A stretch of DNA of 64,000 nt from Tomocerus qinae (GCA_020055645.1 CM034549.1:19117930-19181929), one strand, 5' to 3'. Positions 14,701 to 29,300 are shown, counted from the stretch's first letter. The notes: generated by a model from the sequence alone, not told the origin. Program-made: numbers and translations.

Positions 14701-16266
14701 TCCACTAGATAAATAAACACAAAAGACATTCAACATTCAACGCATACGATGTTCATTAGTTCTACTGAATATGTCCATATGATGAGATTTTCAGTTAACA
14801 ACAGGGCTTATCTTCGCCAAAAAAGTATAAAAGGTACCAAATGCCAAAATATTAAACCCTCTGAATCTATAATAGAACAGATTACGAAAAAAAACAAGTA
14901 GGAATGTTTGCAATTTTCTCGATGTGGAATAAAACGAATGGCAACAAAGTGTGCATAAATTTAGATAAAATACGATTAGGCAACTGATACAACGAAATTA
15001 GGAGAGGTTATGTATCTAATAGGATTGTACAAATATTTTGAATACAAGTGTGTGAGAGTAGAGAAAATAGTAGAAATTGTTAAGTTTGTTGTTAAATTGG
15101 TTATGTACCTTATCCTTTGCAGTGTGGTTTGAGCCTACAGAAGTTCGGAAAGCAAAGAAAATTCTAGAAGTCCCTCGAGAATTGTGGGGCGGTCTGAGTT
15201 ATCTGTCTCCGAATTTCGTGGAGTTGAAGAGCATGATGGACGAAATCAGTAGTGGAAGAGCTAGAGACATTAGTAGTGGTGACACTCTTGCTCGTTCCGA
15301 GGACAATCTCCTGTCAGTCGACATTCGACTGCACTCAATGGTGTCACATTGCTTTGCCATGTTCACCGGTCTTCGCTCTATTTTGTTCACGAAAGGAAAA
15401 GATGGGTTCATGGTAAGCTAATAATAATAACGCTCTCTCTCTCTCGCTTTCTAAGTACATAAACTAACTTGAATTTACTCTTAGCACTCTTACATCTTCA
15501 AAGCAGTAAGATACGAACGACAGAGCCAGGCTACAGATAAGATCTGGACTAATAAAACTGACTTTCTTTTGTACAATTGGATAGTCTTACATCTTTAGCT
15601 CACATTTCTATGCATTATTGACCTAGAAATATCCCAAGGCTCCTTTGACACTAGACACTGCTCTATAAACAGTAAATTCTGTAATTCTGAAGACCGACCT
15701 TATTTCTCCATGCTTTAATGCCAAGACAAGTGTCAAAGGATAGTAATGTACTAAAGTATAATTCGAATATTTTGAAAGCGTAGTTAATGTTGTTGATTCT
15801 GATATGCGTAAGTAGAACAATAGATTATAGAGTTTTAGATCCGTTCATTTAGTCGTGTTTTGTGTCCTTGTTTAATTTGAACAGACTGATCTGCTTTTCT
15901 CCCTATCACTTTCCCTCTTCTTTTCACTTTGTATTCTTTTCAAGTTTTCTCCCGAACTTATCTTCAATAAAAGTTAGAAATTAAATAATTGAGAGTGAAA
16001 ATCTTTTCTTCTTTTCTGAAAAGGTTATGTCTAGAAAAAATGGGAGTGAAGAGAACTACCAAGTTTCAACTTTTCCACCTCCTGCAGTGACACAAGATAA
16101 AATTGTCAGTGTGTCGGGTGCTGGAGATTGTCTCAACGCCGGATTTATTTCCGGACTACTACAAGGTCTCTCTGTTACGGAGTCTGCCTTCAGAGGAACT
16201 CTATGCGCTCAAGAATCACTTCAATGCTCTCGAAATGTTCCTCATGCTTTTCAGTTTTTGATATGA
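11754..16266 (+). CDS. PfkB-family kinase, pseudouridine kinase type, C-terminal exons (5' part not visible)
   Basis: Four exons are supported: 11,754-11,921, 13,825-14,080, 15,123-15,412 and 16,024-16,266 (TGA). Their phases join (0, 1, 0) into 318 residues. The first exon has the PfkB substrate-binding stretch PGGVGRNMAEALGKLG followed by ISAVGDDLFG. The second has SGVFTSTSNPTAIYSAVLD and VVLDGN. The third has VWFEPTEVRKAK and LSPNFVELK. The last has the ATP/anion-hole signature SGAGDCLNAGF, whose Asp is the catalytic base. These motifs match the kinase half of the pseudouridine-metabolizing bifunctional proteins of fungi and animals, in which a PsuG-type glycosidase precedes the kinase. 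Such kinases phosphorylate pseudouridine to pseudouridine 5'-phosphate for salvage. About 30 kinase residues and any glycosidase domain must lie upstream and were not found, so the gene is partial here. A related ribokinase-like substrate cannot be excluded. Confidence 0.85.
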
Positions 16267-16468
16267 TTTTTTGTCTATACCTCACACAGACACAGACTCT
16301 CTAAGTTTTTTTGTTCGAAATACTCCATTGTGTAACTAGCGCTAAGCCCTATTTGTCCACTGTGACCAAATGAGTCACCATAATAGGATTTCAACGTTAA
16401 ACCTAGAATGACATTTATAAATCATATTTTATGTTGTTCATCATTTATGTTTAAAGGATGCATTTTGT

Positions 16469-16474
16469 AATAAA
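16469..16474 (+). terminator. poly(A) signal AATAAA
   Basis: First canonical AATAAA-rich cluster downstream of the kinase stop codon, about 200 bases after it, with a second AATAAA at about 16,482. It is the likely 3' end signal of that gene. Confidence 0.45.
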
Positions 16475-17218
16475 AATAACCAATAAATTTGATGCTTGTA
16501 TACAAGATTATGGCTTTCTATCGATTTTATTAGGCCTTCAGATTTATAAGAGTAATACAGTTGCAAACAATTCATAATAGGTACTTATGATTGTTGCTTA
16601 AAACTAGTACATCTAAAGTCTAAAGGTAATTGTATTGAAATTGAGTATAATCACCGTCACCATTTCATGAAGATTCTGCAGAGTAAACTTCCTAAAACAT
16701 ATTTGATTTGATACAAAGAAGAATAAAGTAAAGCATTACAAACATTTGCTTAGGCCTTTTATCACTTTCTTTGTATTTACTTATGATAATGCAGATCGAT
16801 GGGCGAATTACAACAATAGCAGTCCAATTTCCTTACATTATAAGTAGTAATTCGTGGTCAACAAGTAAACACACAACGAAATACTTGGTTACAACAGTTT
16901 CTTAAATATTTATTATGTACGATATATCAACAACTGAAATTATTTGTAGCGTACATTTGATTTAAAAATGTTTAAGTAGTACCTATACGTATATTTATCT
17001 ATAAAGGAAGTGATCACAGGCTTAATGACGTTTCCCCAATATCCATTTTTGATTTCTGAACATTGATTATCTCCTCATTCCCTTTTTTATTCGTGGCAAT
17101 GTCACGCATTGGCTTGTAATATATTAGACTGTTAATTGGTTACTAAAAATTGTGTAAGGTTAAGTGGGTTAGTATTCAGTGTTAGTAGATAAACTGCATT
17201 CTCAAATAAATCTGCTTG

Positions 17219-17239
17219 AAGGCCTAATCCTTAGGCCTT
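17219..17239. repeat. short palindrome (9-bp arms)
   Basis: AAGGCCTAA, a 3-base spacer and TTAGGCCTT form a perfect inverted repeat. No function is implied by position. It could be a chance hairpin or a remnant of a mobile element end. Confidence 0.4.
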
Positions 17240-18488
17240 GTCGTAGGCGATATGGCTCTTAATATTGTGCACAGAATAGCGGTTGTACATACCCCAGATA
17301 GAATTCATCAGCTTCCCGTTGTACTTAGCTGGAGGGTTATCCTGCAAATCTGCCAACAACCAGAAAAGTCACGTTAAGATTTATTGCCAATTCCCTCGTT
17401 GCTCTTTTGAAAGCAGTAGGCACATAGTCATCTCCTACTAATCCCCCAGATTAGCTGCCCTTTCCATACAATAAATTAAATTGCTTGGCAAATTACTTTC
17501 TTCCATGCAGTCAAGGTTCCTTACTATTATTGCAACAGATTTCCGATCTCAACTATTGCAAACCACACGGAAACTAAATGACAAAACTTTCTAACTACAT
17601 ATCCAACACTCTCATTACATATATCTTATACAACCGGTATAAAAATAGTTTACTACAGATATTCCTTTATTTATACCAAATAAACCAATACTAAATATCA
17701 TAAAATAATTTGCTCTGTAGATTGTGGGCAGTTGACTTTTCCTAACCCATGCCCTACATACTATTTTGTCACTTTCCTCCATTTGTAAGTTCAACTCGGT
17801 ACTACACTTGAGAAAAAGTTGCCGGAAGAAACCAAATGCGCTAAGTGTGCGTGCTATGCAGTTGGAAAACAAAGTTTCTGGATGTGTAATAAAGCAAGAG
17901 GGGAAACCATCCTCTTATCATGTGCATGTTGGAAGGACAAGTGTAAATCTCGTATAATCATAACAGAATATTATTATTTCTAGGGTAAATATGTCTACTA
18001 CTTATATAATATAGCTACTATATACTCTATGTCTATGTCATAGGATCTTTAATTGGTTTATCTTGTGTACATGAAAGATTATTTCACAAGTGCGTGAATT
18101 AAGCTAGTAGTTCCAAAAGTTGAGGTCGTACACCGTATTCGTCAACATTTACTGCTACAAGTATATGTCCTCTAATAGCCTTGTACTGATGATAAGGTGA
18201 GGATACATATTTTGGTTTCAAATAAGATAGGTGTGACTCACTCATCACTAAGTTTAAAAGGCAATCTTGTGAAATACTTTTAATCATGACCCCTTCGCAA
18301 ATCCATGGCCTACTACCCACTATACGCTATAAATGAGACTACTATGTGCTAAAGCTTAAAAATTCTGAATATCAAAAATGTAGAGATAGTAAATAGTAAT
18401 TACTGTGATTAGCAGGTGTCGCGTTGTTGTTAAACGGAGCAGAATTCTGCTGCTCATTTTTGTCGCCACCGTTAAGACGATCCCTTAC

Positions 18489-18550
18489 TTTATAGGCTGC
18501 AAAAGCTCCCATTGGAATGGACGACATATCGTCTTCTTCTTTGCCACAGC
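18489..18550 (-). other. candidate orphan coding exon, family not recognised
   Basis: On the minus strand a pyrimidine/T-rich run ending in a good acceptor (GCGCAG) precedes about 62 bases encoding CGKEEDDMSSIPMGAFAAYK, followed at once by a strong donor-like GTAAGG. The peptide is less AT-biased than the surroundings. Reading on without splicing continues RDRLNGGDKNEQQ. I do not recognise the family, and no neighbouring exon was found. It may be an internal or last exon of a small protein, or chance. Confidence 0.25.
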
Positions 18551-21500
18551 CTGCGCGTATTAATAATTTGTAAAACAACATTAGTCCAAAATTCAATCAT
18601 AAATGATTTTTTCACATTTTTTTACATAAAATGGTTACTAATTTTGAGTTGATAATTAGAGTTGTAATTACTGAGGCAAACTCATCTTATAATATAGCTG
18701 AGTTAGGGTAGTTTCTATTTTCTATAATAATATATTATATTACATGCAAGCAAATAAGATGCATCATTTATATTACATAGATATAGTACAAATATAATGT
18801 GACTTATAAACATTAAGGAATGGCTAAGGATTTGGCAAAATGGGATAAGTTTTCCTCAAGGTTTATAGTTCAACCTAAAGGAGTAAATTACGTAAGACTG
18901 GGTGAGGTAATAATCAGAAAGTCGTTCCAGTCGAAAGAACTCAAGGAAATAAAAATAATTTAACTGAATTGATAGTAAATAAGTGCGATTTAAGATGATG
19001 CGATTGCCTCAGCGAAGGAAACTCAGAATCAACTCTAATGTGAGATATAGCTGTGAGAGATGTGAGTGATGTTAAGCATGTGGATGGGTTAGGTATATGC
19101 ATTGGCATTATTAGGATGGCAAAGAAAGCAATGATGATGAATAGTTAGCAATAGCATGCACTTTGACTCCGAAGATTCCATACCATCGTAGTGTTATACT
19201 GCTGATGAAAGTTCTACGTCTAAGCGTAAGTGCACTTGTGCATCAGAAGTAGTATGACTCTGTAGGTGGATACTTTTGTATTTCCTATTGTTACGTATCT
19301 GAATGTCATAGTTAAATCCGAACTTACGTGGACAAGTATAAAACGAAGTGGAACTCAGTTTAACTTTTTGACTAGAAACGGCGCTCCGCTGCAAACGTTC
19401 GGCTTTGACTCTCATAAAAATCTCTATGGAAGTCTCCACGCAAGATTCGGAGACTATTGTGGAAAAAATGATGAATTTGATTTTAACTTGCACTAAGAAA
19501 ACCTTCCCTAAACAAGCGAATTGCGTATCGGTACAAAAATTAATACTCTTAATAGGCAGTAATGATATCGTTCTTATAAATGAGCTTAGTTGAGCTTTGA
19601 GCTTAAAATCCTCGAAATGAAAGAATCAATCTCTAAGATGAAAAAAATGATCTGGTCAGCAAATGAACTTTGCTTTCGGTTCAGATTTTAGATTGGAGTT
19701 AACAAAATCTCAAAATAAATGCGAGCACTGTATGTAAAGGCACTAGAGGACGAACACTCGTGATGAGGACGAAGTAGACAGCAAACTATTTCATTTCAGA
19801 ATTGGTGCATTCGCTTTATACTTAACTCGTACAGATTATCATCCTCCCCTTATCAATAACAACCTTTTCTCCTCCATACGCCAAGCCAAACCTTCTTAAT
19901 AGGAAACATACATATAACTGTAATTGCTTCTTATTATTTTTCAACACTTGCACGAACCCTCTTCAAATAAATCAATTCTGTTAGCTCTAAATCTTAATGT
20001 AAGTAGTAGAGCTATATATATTTTACAATCCTTCATATCTACAACAATATTTCCAACTGGATAAACTGGTTTGCATTTCACGTGATACCAGCCTGCCCTG
20101 TCATTACGTGACGTGAATTGACATGACATAAGTAAAGCTCCATTTTCTCATTTATTCTTTTATTTGAAGATGACAAACTTCAATCTGGTGGATAAGGACA
20201 GATTCAAATTGCCCTGACTATATTACTATTCAAATCAATATCTATTATAGGTATAACAAATATATTCAAAGAGTATACAAACATACTTTAATATATCTGG
20301 AGCTCGGTAAATATAAAAGATGTACATTGGAATCTCCATTTATATTATAATGCCTACTTATCAATCAGCCATTAATAGGGTGCTTATCAAAATAGGTACT
20401 CCTTCTCATGTATGACAAACATATTTGTTCAGCATGGAATAAGATAGGCCTGTCCTAACCAAACCTTCCGAAATCTTCTTCTCGACCAACAGACGTCCTC
20501 AGAATTTTATTACGTAGCAGACAACTGAAATTTGTTTACTGCTTATTGCGTATGTAACGAATGCAAATCCATATAAATAACATAAAATCAACATTTTTAT
20601 TGTGCCTTAATACACGCTAAATCTTACATTCATTCTCCACAATATCTATTACTAAATTCAAATAACATACAAAGCAGTAGCCATTTGTAATGTTTATATG
20701 GATTTGGATGTAGGGAAGTAGGAAATATTTAGCTGCAAGCAAATATATTTTTCTTCCAATCAAATTACAGCATCACTCATCAATGCCTTTTATGGTAAAA
20801 AGAAAAACACATTTTTAATTAACATTACTAATTATTCTAATCTCCGTCTCGTGACTTAAAATTGCAATAACAAAGACTTATCGTTTTCATTTCAAATTTC
20901 GTTAGCTTAGAGTATAAAGCAGGAAACATGAATTAAAGCCAATTTTTTATAGCGTTTAGCTAAATAGGCTTTCAGATCATAAAGAGGAGAGTTCACAACG
21001 TATTCCGCATTTAATATTATCGGTCCATTGTAAGTATGACCTGTGACTACTGATGTTGCAGGGGGCAAACTAACTATCTTAAGCTGCCGAGACCAATTTT
21101 TACATGACAGACTACATAGGAAAATTACTTATAAAGAATTAGATTGAATTTCAATTCGTCTTTCTATTTTTTACATGGCATTTGTCGTTCGTTTACACAA
21201 TTCTTGTTTATTCTGTTACTCTACTTGAATGAAATGCGTCGAGTCACGTATGCCATAAATTCTTACAATAACTGTACCCTGGTACACTGATTTGATTTCT
21301 GTCCACGCCAAGTTTGGAACTGTAACTAAATTTAGCGGTGAGAGCGTCCATTTGTACCGGCTATGTAAATAGTATTAAGGAGGAAGAATGATACGTAGAT
21401 CTATATGTAATCAAAACTTCTATGGAACTACTATAAAGCTTTAAATGACAAGAACATGATTTTAATGCGCTTATTTTTCTATACTCAACTGAACTTTTAC

Positions 21501-24500
21501 CCTATCTATTCAAACCTTTCTTAGCAACAGTTACATATCTTTTCCGTAGTACACTGCATTACAGATTACTCACATTTAGACATAATATTAGTAGACATAA
21601 GTACTTTACTGGTAAGCATATTTGCAAAAACACGATGATGTAGAGATATATACCTCTATTTATATCATATAAGTTACACATTGAAAGAGCTTTTTTTCAT
21701 TCGTAGAATCCTCTAATACGTAGCACCACTATTCAATAGAAAAAAATTAATCACGCAGATAATGCATTCATATTTGCGAGGTCAGAGTGCGACCGTTTCA
21801 AACTGTAGCTACCGCCTAATTTACATATTATGTAGTTTTACTTGTGTAGTAATTAACTATTAAATTAAAAACTTTTCTGTTTTTTACTATATTCCAATGC
21901 GAAAACTTATGTCCAGGAATTTCATGTACCTAAACCAATTTTGAACGATTTATTCGATGATCCCAAGTTCTAACAGTGCCTCCGTCCATAGATACAGATG
22001 AATATGAATGCTTAAAAAATTGGGCAAAAGGTCGCGAACAAGTTGTGAGCAATATTTTCTGCACTATTATATAGAAACAAGAACACTAATCTATAAACAT
22101 GTTTACGATATTCTATTGCTTCCATTCAAAGTAAATTCTCGTATGCAGCATTGCTAGATAAATAAAACTATCCTATAAATCAGTGGGATTTTCCACGAAT
22201 TCATCTTGACAGCAGAAGATGCAAATTGCAAACTGTACAGATTCTGGAATTGGCAAATACGAATATAAATTATAATGCATTTTAGTACAAGTCACTTCTT
22301 TACAAATATACGTATTGCAGGATTTGCATTATCCAATGGATAAGCAGTTGAAACCTATTTACCAGATCCATAGGCAAATAATAAATCTAGATTATTACAC
22401 CTGACGGTGGTATACATGTCATTATGTTATATTTCCGATATCTTGTAAATTTAAATGAAAAAAATTTAATTGTATAAAGGGAAAAGAAATTTTTTGAACA
22501 AGACACACGAGAGAGAAAAATGACATAACAATTATCTTCATGCAACGATCACTCCTTCCCCAGTAGCCCTAAATCATACGATAAGCGATAACCCACCTCC
22601 GTCCTACCTCCCATTTTTATGCAGTGTGTATGTATTTGAACGTAGCTGACACGCATAAGCATGCTGATATATGATAAACTAGTTCAATGAACCACTTTAC
22701 TAGTAATGAACTATATGTTTAACTGATGCTTCACATCCTCCTTGATTTTATCAATTTTGGCTTCCAATTAAGAAACACTATGAATTCAAAATCCCAAATA
22801 AATGCACAAGTTGATAATTTGTATTTTTCTTGACTCTCAATCTGTTCTTGAACTGTTAACCCCAGTAGTAATTGTAAAAATGAAACAAAATCCTTCTAAA
22901 TAATCTCATGTAATCACATGATTTGAGTCAGAAAAAAATGAAGTAAACAGTAACTAGTTTTGAATGGTTTTATTAAATATGTAACTCGGTACTACCTATA
23001 TGTATAGTAACAACGGTAAATTACAATTAGATTCTTTACACATTATAGGAATCAGGTTCGCAAATTTTGTAACATTATTGTATGATTTACAGGAGGATAA
23101 CTCTAGCTACATAGATAATAAATAACGCATAGCATACCATTTGAGGTAGGCAACACAGTGTACTTATTAGGATAGACAGAGATAACTAAACTATAAAACT
23201 ATAGTTAATGTAAGTCAGTAAGCGCATGTAGAATTCGCTAAACTTGCGATGACTTTTGTAGATCAGAGTTCGTCATGTCACGTTCACGTTGTATGGTCGT
23301 GCATTTTCAAGAGGACTAACTTAAGTTTCTTTGTGGTTTCCTTGGCTTATATTTAATGTTGTATCTGCTCGTAATTGTATACTTTAATGGAAGAATCGTT
23401 TAAATTATTACCTATTATAGAAGTATATTACTGTGCTTATTGTTGCGAATTATTGTTATTTTGTAATTTAATTATGCCTAACCGTAAGTATTGAACTTTC
23501 ACATTGTTGTTGTTTTTCTTGTCTAAAACTTTTTATAGATTACACTACTAAGTAAGAAGCAATTTGAATGCTTCTCAGAAGCAGTATAAAGAATTTACGT
23601 AATTCTTACTACGTCAAATGCTAAAATGGATAACAATTTCTTAAAACAGGAGCAACAGAAATATTTAAACTACTTAAAAGGTACTAAACACGATGTCACT
23701 ACTTTGCTGAATGCACATTGTGGTAATTTTTCAATTCATTATAAAATGTAGCGAATTAAGATATGAATAATTATTGCAAACTACTGTTATAGAAGACAAT
23801 TTCTTGAATACTTATCATCTAGTGTCACATAATATTTAGTATAGGTACTAGTACATGTGTATAGGCCAACATAAGGCAATACAGAGTATTATTATGCCTT
23901 TTTTTGCAAACTATTTATAGTATAAATATTGTGAGTTATAGTTTTTAGTTCTTGAACATGATACATAGTAGGAGATTTGTTGGCATCTCATATTTATTTC
24001 TAACATTTTGTTAAGTGCAGATGAATTACAATATAACCAGACATGTATTATAATTTAATTGACTATGTACATTTGTATTGCATAGGCATATTAGGCTTAT
24101 GTATCTGTATTATTCATATACTAGCAAAACAAATAGCTAACGATAATATTGTGCTATCATTATGGTATGTTACAGCATTTAATAATGTATCATAACATAG
24201 TCGATTCTTTTAGTACGTATATATTGGAGATATTATTATATGACCCATTATAGTCTGGGTACAATAATATTACGGTTAACACAGACTGCAATTATGCATG
24301 GAGTAAATAATATTTTTATAAATAGAAGCTTCTTGCTAAATGAAACAAGAAATGTTTTCTTAACTACTTAGCTACTTATTACTACTATAATAAATTAAGG
24401 CATACTATATTTATTTAACTAACATTAGGGAAGTGGAGGTAGGTGCTGCATTGTAGGTTTCACTTGTCACTAATGCAGTAATACTAAATAAATGAACATG

Positions 24501-25551
24501 GAATTGTGTTATTTATATTTTACATGACAGAGTCGTATTTAGTAGTAGGAACAGCTTTACTCGTTTGCTCTTGCTTCAACAACTCACTTGAAGGGAGACC
24601 TAAATGGAATTTGATTATTCTTTATGATACTTCTTAAATATGTAACTGCAGCACTCGTCATTTAACAATGCGATATCAAGTGGGCAGGTTAAAGCTTGGC
24701 AGCTTACAATTACTAGCGAATAATATTTTACTATAAAGCAAATAGGAGATATTTGCATTTGACATTTACTATACCTCTTACACATAAATAATACTCAGGC
24801 CTGCTTTATTTACATTGTCGTAATTCACATTTCTCTCTCTCCCTTCTCTGTATATTTACAATCAACTCACATATATTTACTTTTCCGTAATTCTGATGAT
24901 ATCTTGATAAATCCAATCTCGTTTTGCATGCTCAATAGGAATAATGATTAGTACGCAGAAAACTAACACCCTTTTGCTGAAAAGTTTTCCAACTATTTTG
25001 CATTCGCAAGGCATATATCTATACCTACTTTAACCAGAATTGATCTCCAGGTAAATTCATAATACTCTCTGTCAATAAATCAAAACAGGAAATGTGCTTT
25101 GTGAAATAAACAATACAAAGTTTAGAGTTTATAAAAGTAAATTGTACACAAAGCATTAAATTAGGTAGGGTATATAATCAGGTTCTTTGAATTATGTTAT
25201 TAATGTAAGGATTGATTTGACAATTATAACTTTTACTACTACAGGGAATGGTTGATTATTCTTTACTAACAAAATGTACTTTGTTAACTATATACTGGTT
25301 GTCTTTGGTAGTAGTCGTGTACGTTCTTTACTATTTGGAACTAGAATCATTAGAGCCTCAATCGCAAACTACCAAAATACACATTCTAGTGTATAGTATA
25401 CAAATCCAGACATTTTTTTGCAAACGAAATTGCTAAGGTTTAGCCTATTCCAAATACAAATTAAATTATTACCCTTGAACTTTATTATACTAAAATGTGG
25501 TAACTAAACGTTTTGGATGAGCTTATAAATACTTAAAAACTTATTGATAGT

Positions 25552-25800
25552 ACAACAGAGTTAATCTAATTGTTTACAGAGCTTATATAAAAATGTAGTA
25601 GGACATTACAAAATGTGATTAATACTAGTTAGTAGCGAATTAAAGACGAATCTTATAAGTTAATGAACTATGGTGTACAACTGAGTAAATCTAATTGTAT
25701 AAAGAGTTGTAAGTAGTAGGATAATACAAAATGTTATTATGACCATCAGCGAATTAAAGATAGGTCTTCTAAGTTAAAGGACTCGGGTTAAACGATAGTG
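25552..25800. repeat. degenerate tandem duplication, about 125-bp unit
   Basis: Two consecutive copies, 25,552-25,676 and 25,677-25,800, share blocks such as TCTAATTGT, GTAGTAGGA, TACAAAATGT and AGCGAATTAAAGA in the same order, with scattered substitutions and small indels. It looks like an old local duplication just downstream of the ASAP gene end. Confidence 0.6.
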
Positions 25801-26379
25801 ATGTGCTATTGCTGTGAGTTATTAGTGCAAGTATTTTGAAACGTTAATTTTCAAAATTGATTGAATATTTGTATCTGAACCGTTTGGTCTGCATACCTAA
25901 TATTTATAAACTCTTTCTGGACAATGAAGAATTCTAGTTAATTTGTCCACACTAAATGGAAGCATTGTTGATTGACATTTGGTTGACTACAGATTATAAG
26001 GATTCTAGAACTGTTAAATTAATTCATAATTTATGTGCCTTCAGAATTTGGCAGATTGAAGTTAAGTTGAACTTGTCAGACTTTAGGGAGTAAAATCAGT
26101 ACAGTACTTAACAAAGCTTCTATTTAAATAATTTAAGTTTTATAAACCTCTATGTAGCATTGTTACTTTTTCAGCATGATTAGGTTGATTTAGTCGTAGC
26201 TGTATAAAACAAGAAGATAAATAACATTCATAAAGATAACACTAAATTATAATTGTAACAGATTAATTTACCCATTACTATGACTGAACTAATAATAGCG
26301 TGGAATCTGGATTAATTATTACTTTGTCTACAGCTCATGTCACATGGGCTTTTGAAATTGCTACACGCTTCATTAAATG

Positions 26380-29300
26380 TTATCCAAGAAATTCTACAAA
26401 TGAAATAGGAAACATTCCTCTTCTACTTCCTACATCATCCAACACTAATCCTTCCATCCAATTGTCATCTTCCGTTCGTTCATTCACGATTAAAATAATG
26501 TCTCCTTGCCGGAAGGAGATTTCGTCAGAATTGTCCGCTTCACAATCATACAATGCCCGGCATTTCTATGTCAATTAAAATACACAGATTAGCATGACAA
26601 TCTTTTAAATGACTTATAGAACGTAGTGATAAATATCATGTAGTGGTATTAATAATTGTGGCTGAAGAATTCTTACCTTGTAATTCTCTGGATCAATTGA
26701 CAATGCTTTTGTTCCATTTGGCAATATCGGTGCTGTTGTAATAACTGGACTTGGAAGGGAAGTTGGAGTATGTACAGTACTATTGATTACATTACTAATT
26801 ATATTGAAGGGACCACTCAAAGGAGTATTTTGTTGAGTATGAGATGGTAAAGACACTGGAGAAGAAGTTGGAATGCTCGTCTTTCTTAATGTTGGAGGCT
26901 CCCCTGGAGGAATAACCAGGCGGCCTAGACCTAGTCTTCCAATAAGGGAATCTGAGGGACTTCGAGTATGATTAGAGGGTGAAGGAGGCGGCGGTGCTAC
27001 TCTCTTTAGACGAGAATTCTTTATAGATAACGTACTACTTCCAGGGGTACTCACACCACTACTTCGCAGATCATCTACAATAAAACGAGGTTAATGTATT
27101 CATTTGTAAAACATCTTTACGAATAAATTAATTAGTGATAAAAATATTTATTTTGGAAATAGAAACCTACAATTTTCCTGAACCAAAAACGCAGAGTAAA
27201 TCTTACTTGTAGATTTGTAAGGACTTTCTATAAGGAAGGAACTGGGTCTTCGTTTCTTCTCAGGGGTAACTGTTGGATCGTCTAGTACAGTTGCTTCATC
27301 ATCTGAGAAATCTGTAGAATCTTCAGCTCCCAGATTCCAGTCAAAGTCAACACTTTCAAATAAAGTTTTCTTTCCTTCCATTGCATGATGAAGCTATAAC
27401 AGCAAAACAAATATTTATTGACTTTATTAAATAAAAAAAATCAAACATAGTAATCTATGTTTGAAAAGTATTGCCAAACATACCAAATCTTCCACAGCTT
27501 TATTTCCTCTTTGTTTGGCTACATCTAAAGCTGTTTGCTTATCGTTATCTTGTACTTGTAAATCGACTCCGGCCCTGAGAAGAAGTTTTGCCGGCTCAGT
27601 TCGGCCAAATAAAGCGCAAAAATGCAGGGGTGTACTTCCAGATTTTGTCTTTTTGTCCGTTGCTCCTGAATTATGAATGAGAAAGTCTACTACAGGTAAG
27701 TAGCCTCTGATTATTGCCATGTGTAAAGGCGTCTCTCCGTTTTCCTAAAGGTAACAATTAAACAATTAATAATTTTCTAAATATATATTTTGACACATTA
27801 TACATTGATTTAAATATATAATATTATATATTAGTATATAAACAGTCTGTTTTTTTCTATTTTAATTGTAATATGCCTTTGTAATTTCGATAAATACAAT
27901 TAAAAAAAAAAGATTACCCTTGCTGGAATTTGTTGACCCAACATTGCACCCTGTGCCCAAGTTCTGACTAGTAGAAGTAAATCATCGGATTCAATGGCTA
28001 ACTCAACACGTCGAAGCAAAGAATCTTGATCAACGGGCCCTCCGACGTATTTTTTGTCCACATATTTGTTCCGAATGAACTCTGTTCTTACATCCCTGTA
28101 AATAACAAGATTTGAAATTTACAGTGGTGAATACAATTTTGATACAAGTACAGAGTAATGAATACAGATAAACATTGTATTTTAATACATTGTGTCTGAT
28201 TGAATGGGTTTGTGACCAGGTCTGAGATTTTCTTCCAAAATATCATTGATCACAGAATTTCCCAGAGATACAGAGAGTATGAGTAAGGAAGGTGGTATAC
28301 GATCTAATGAAATAGATTGAATTCTTGATATTCCGACTCCTAAGGTCCGATGGATGCCAGAACACTCAATACAGACAATTACTCCAAGGTTTACAGACAG
28401 CCAAGTCACCTCTGAAAACACAAAATTATAATAACAGGAATCTCGGGAAAATCATGAATCTACATATAAGAGTATAATAAAATGCTTATACAATCAAAAA
28501 GAATATAAAACGCTGTCATTGGAAAATAAAACGAATAAAATCAATCATTGAGTTTTGTGAAAAGTCCAACCAACCAACCTTTTTCGGAGTCGCAATCTGC
28601 ACACCGGTCGTTTCCTGGAAGACGATGAACATGCCCCAGAATTGCCTGGGTTAATTCTACTAGGCCATCATTATCTACCTTCTGGTCAAACGCTTTAGCC
28701 ATTGCAGCTTCCTATCAAATACAAACATTGCAATTAGAATAATATCCGTAATTTGACACTAATTTCACTTGTCATACTTTGCTATTGAGTAATATGGAGA
28801 TCCATTCATCAGCCTCGTCTTCACTTTGTAAATGGTATGTTCGATTGTAAGACACAAGATCAAAGAATTTTTTGTCATCAGATACAACTTTTAATTGACA
28901 AGTCAGTAAATTAACACGAGTTGGTTGTTTTGTCTCATCTCCATGAAAAATCTGCAGAAATCTGAAAAATCAAACCATTAATTAAAGACATGTCTTAAAC
29001 CCTTTAAAAGAATGGAAAAATGACAATTCATGTTTCGGACGGGCGGCTATATTAAAGTATGGTATACATCTAGTAATAAAAATTACTAATTACCCATCTT
29101 GAACTGCACATTTTCGTTTCTGCCAAACTCTCCGCATTTTTCCTTCAGATTTTTTATTTAAATATCCAATTTTAGTAACACCTAAACTTTTATTTCCTTG
29201 CATTTGGTGTATAGAGTAACTAGCCGGCCCAGATTGAACAGGGACAGTATTAGCGAGCTGAAAGCAACAATTTGATAAATATTATTATGCCATAAATCAC

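Larger units (their letters stand above)
16475..26379. other. mostly non-coding stretch
   Basis: About 9.9 kb without a gene that I can support. It holds a short perfect palindrome at 17,219-17,239, a weak orphan exon candidate at 18,489-18,550 (-) and a degenerate tandem duplication at 25,552-25,800. The remaining reading frames are short, AT-driven and lack motifs. Confidence 0.45.

Noticed and set aside
15199..15411. Minus-strand frame opposite the third kinase exon
   Set aside because: It is a shadow of the kinase exon, whose plus-strand frame has clear PfkB motifs and matching splice phases.
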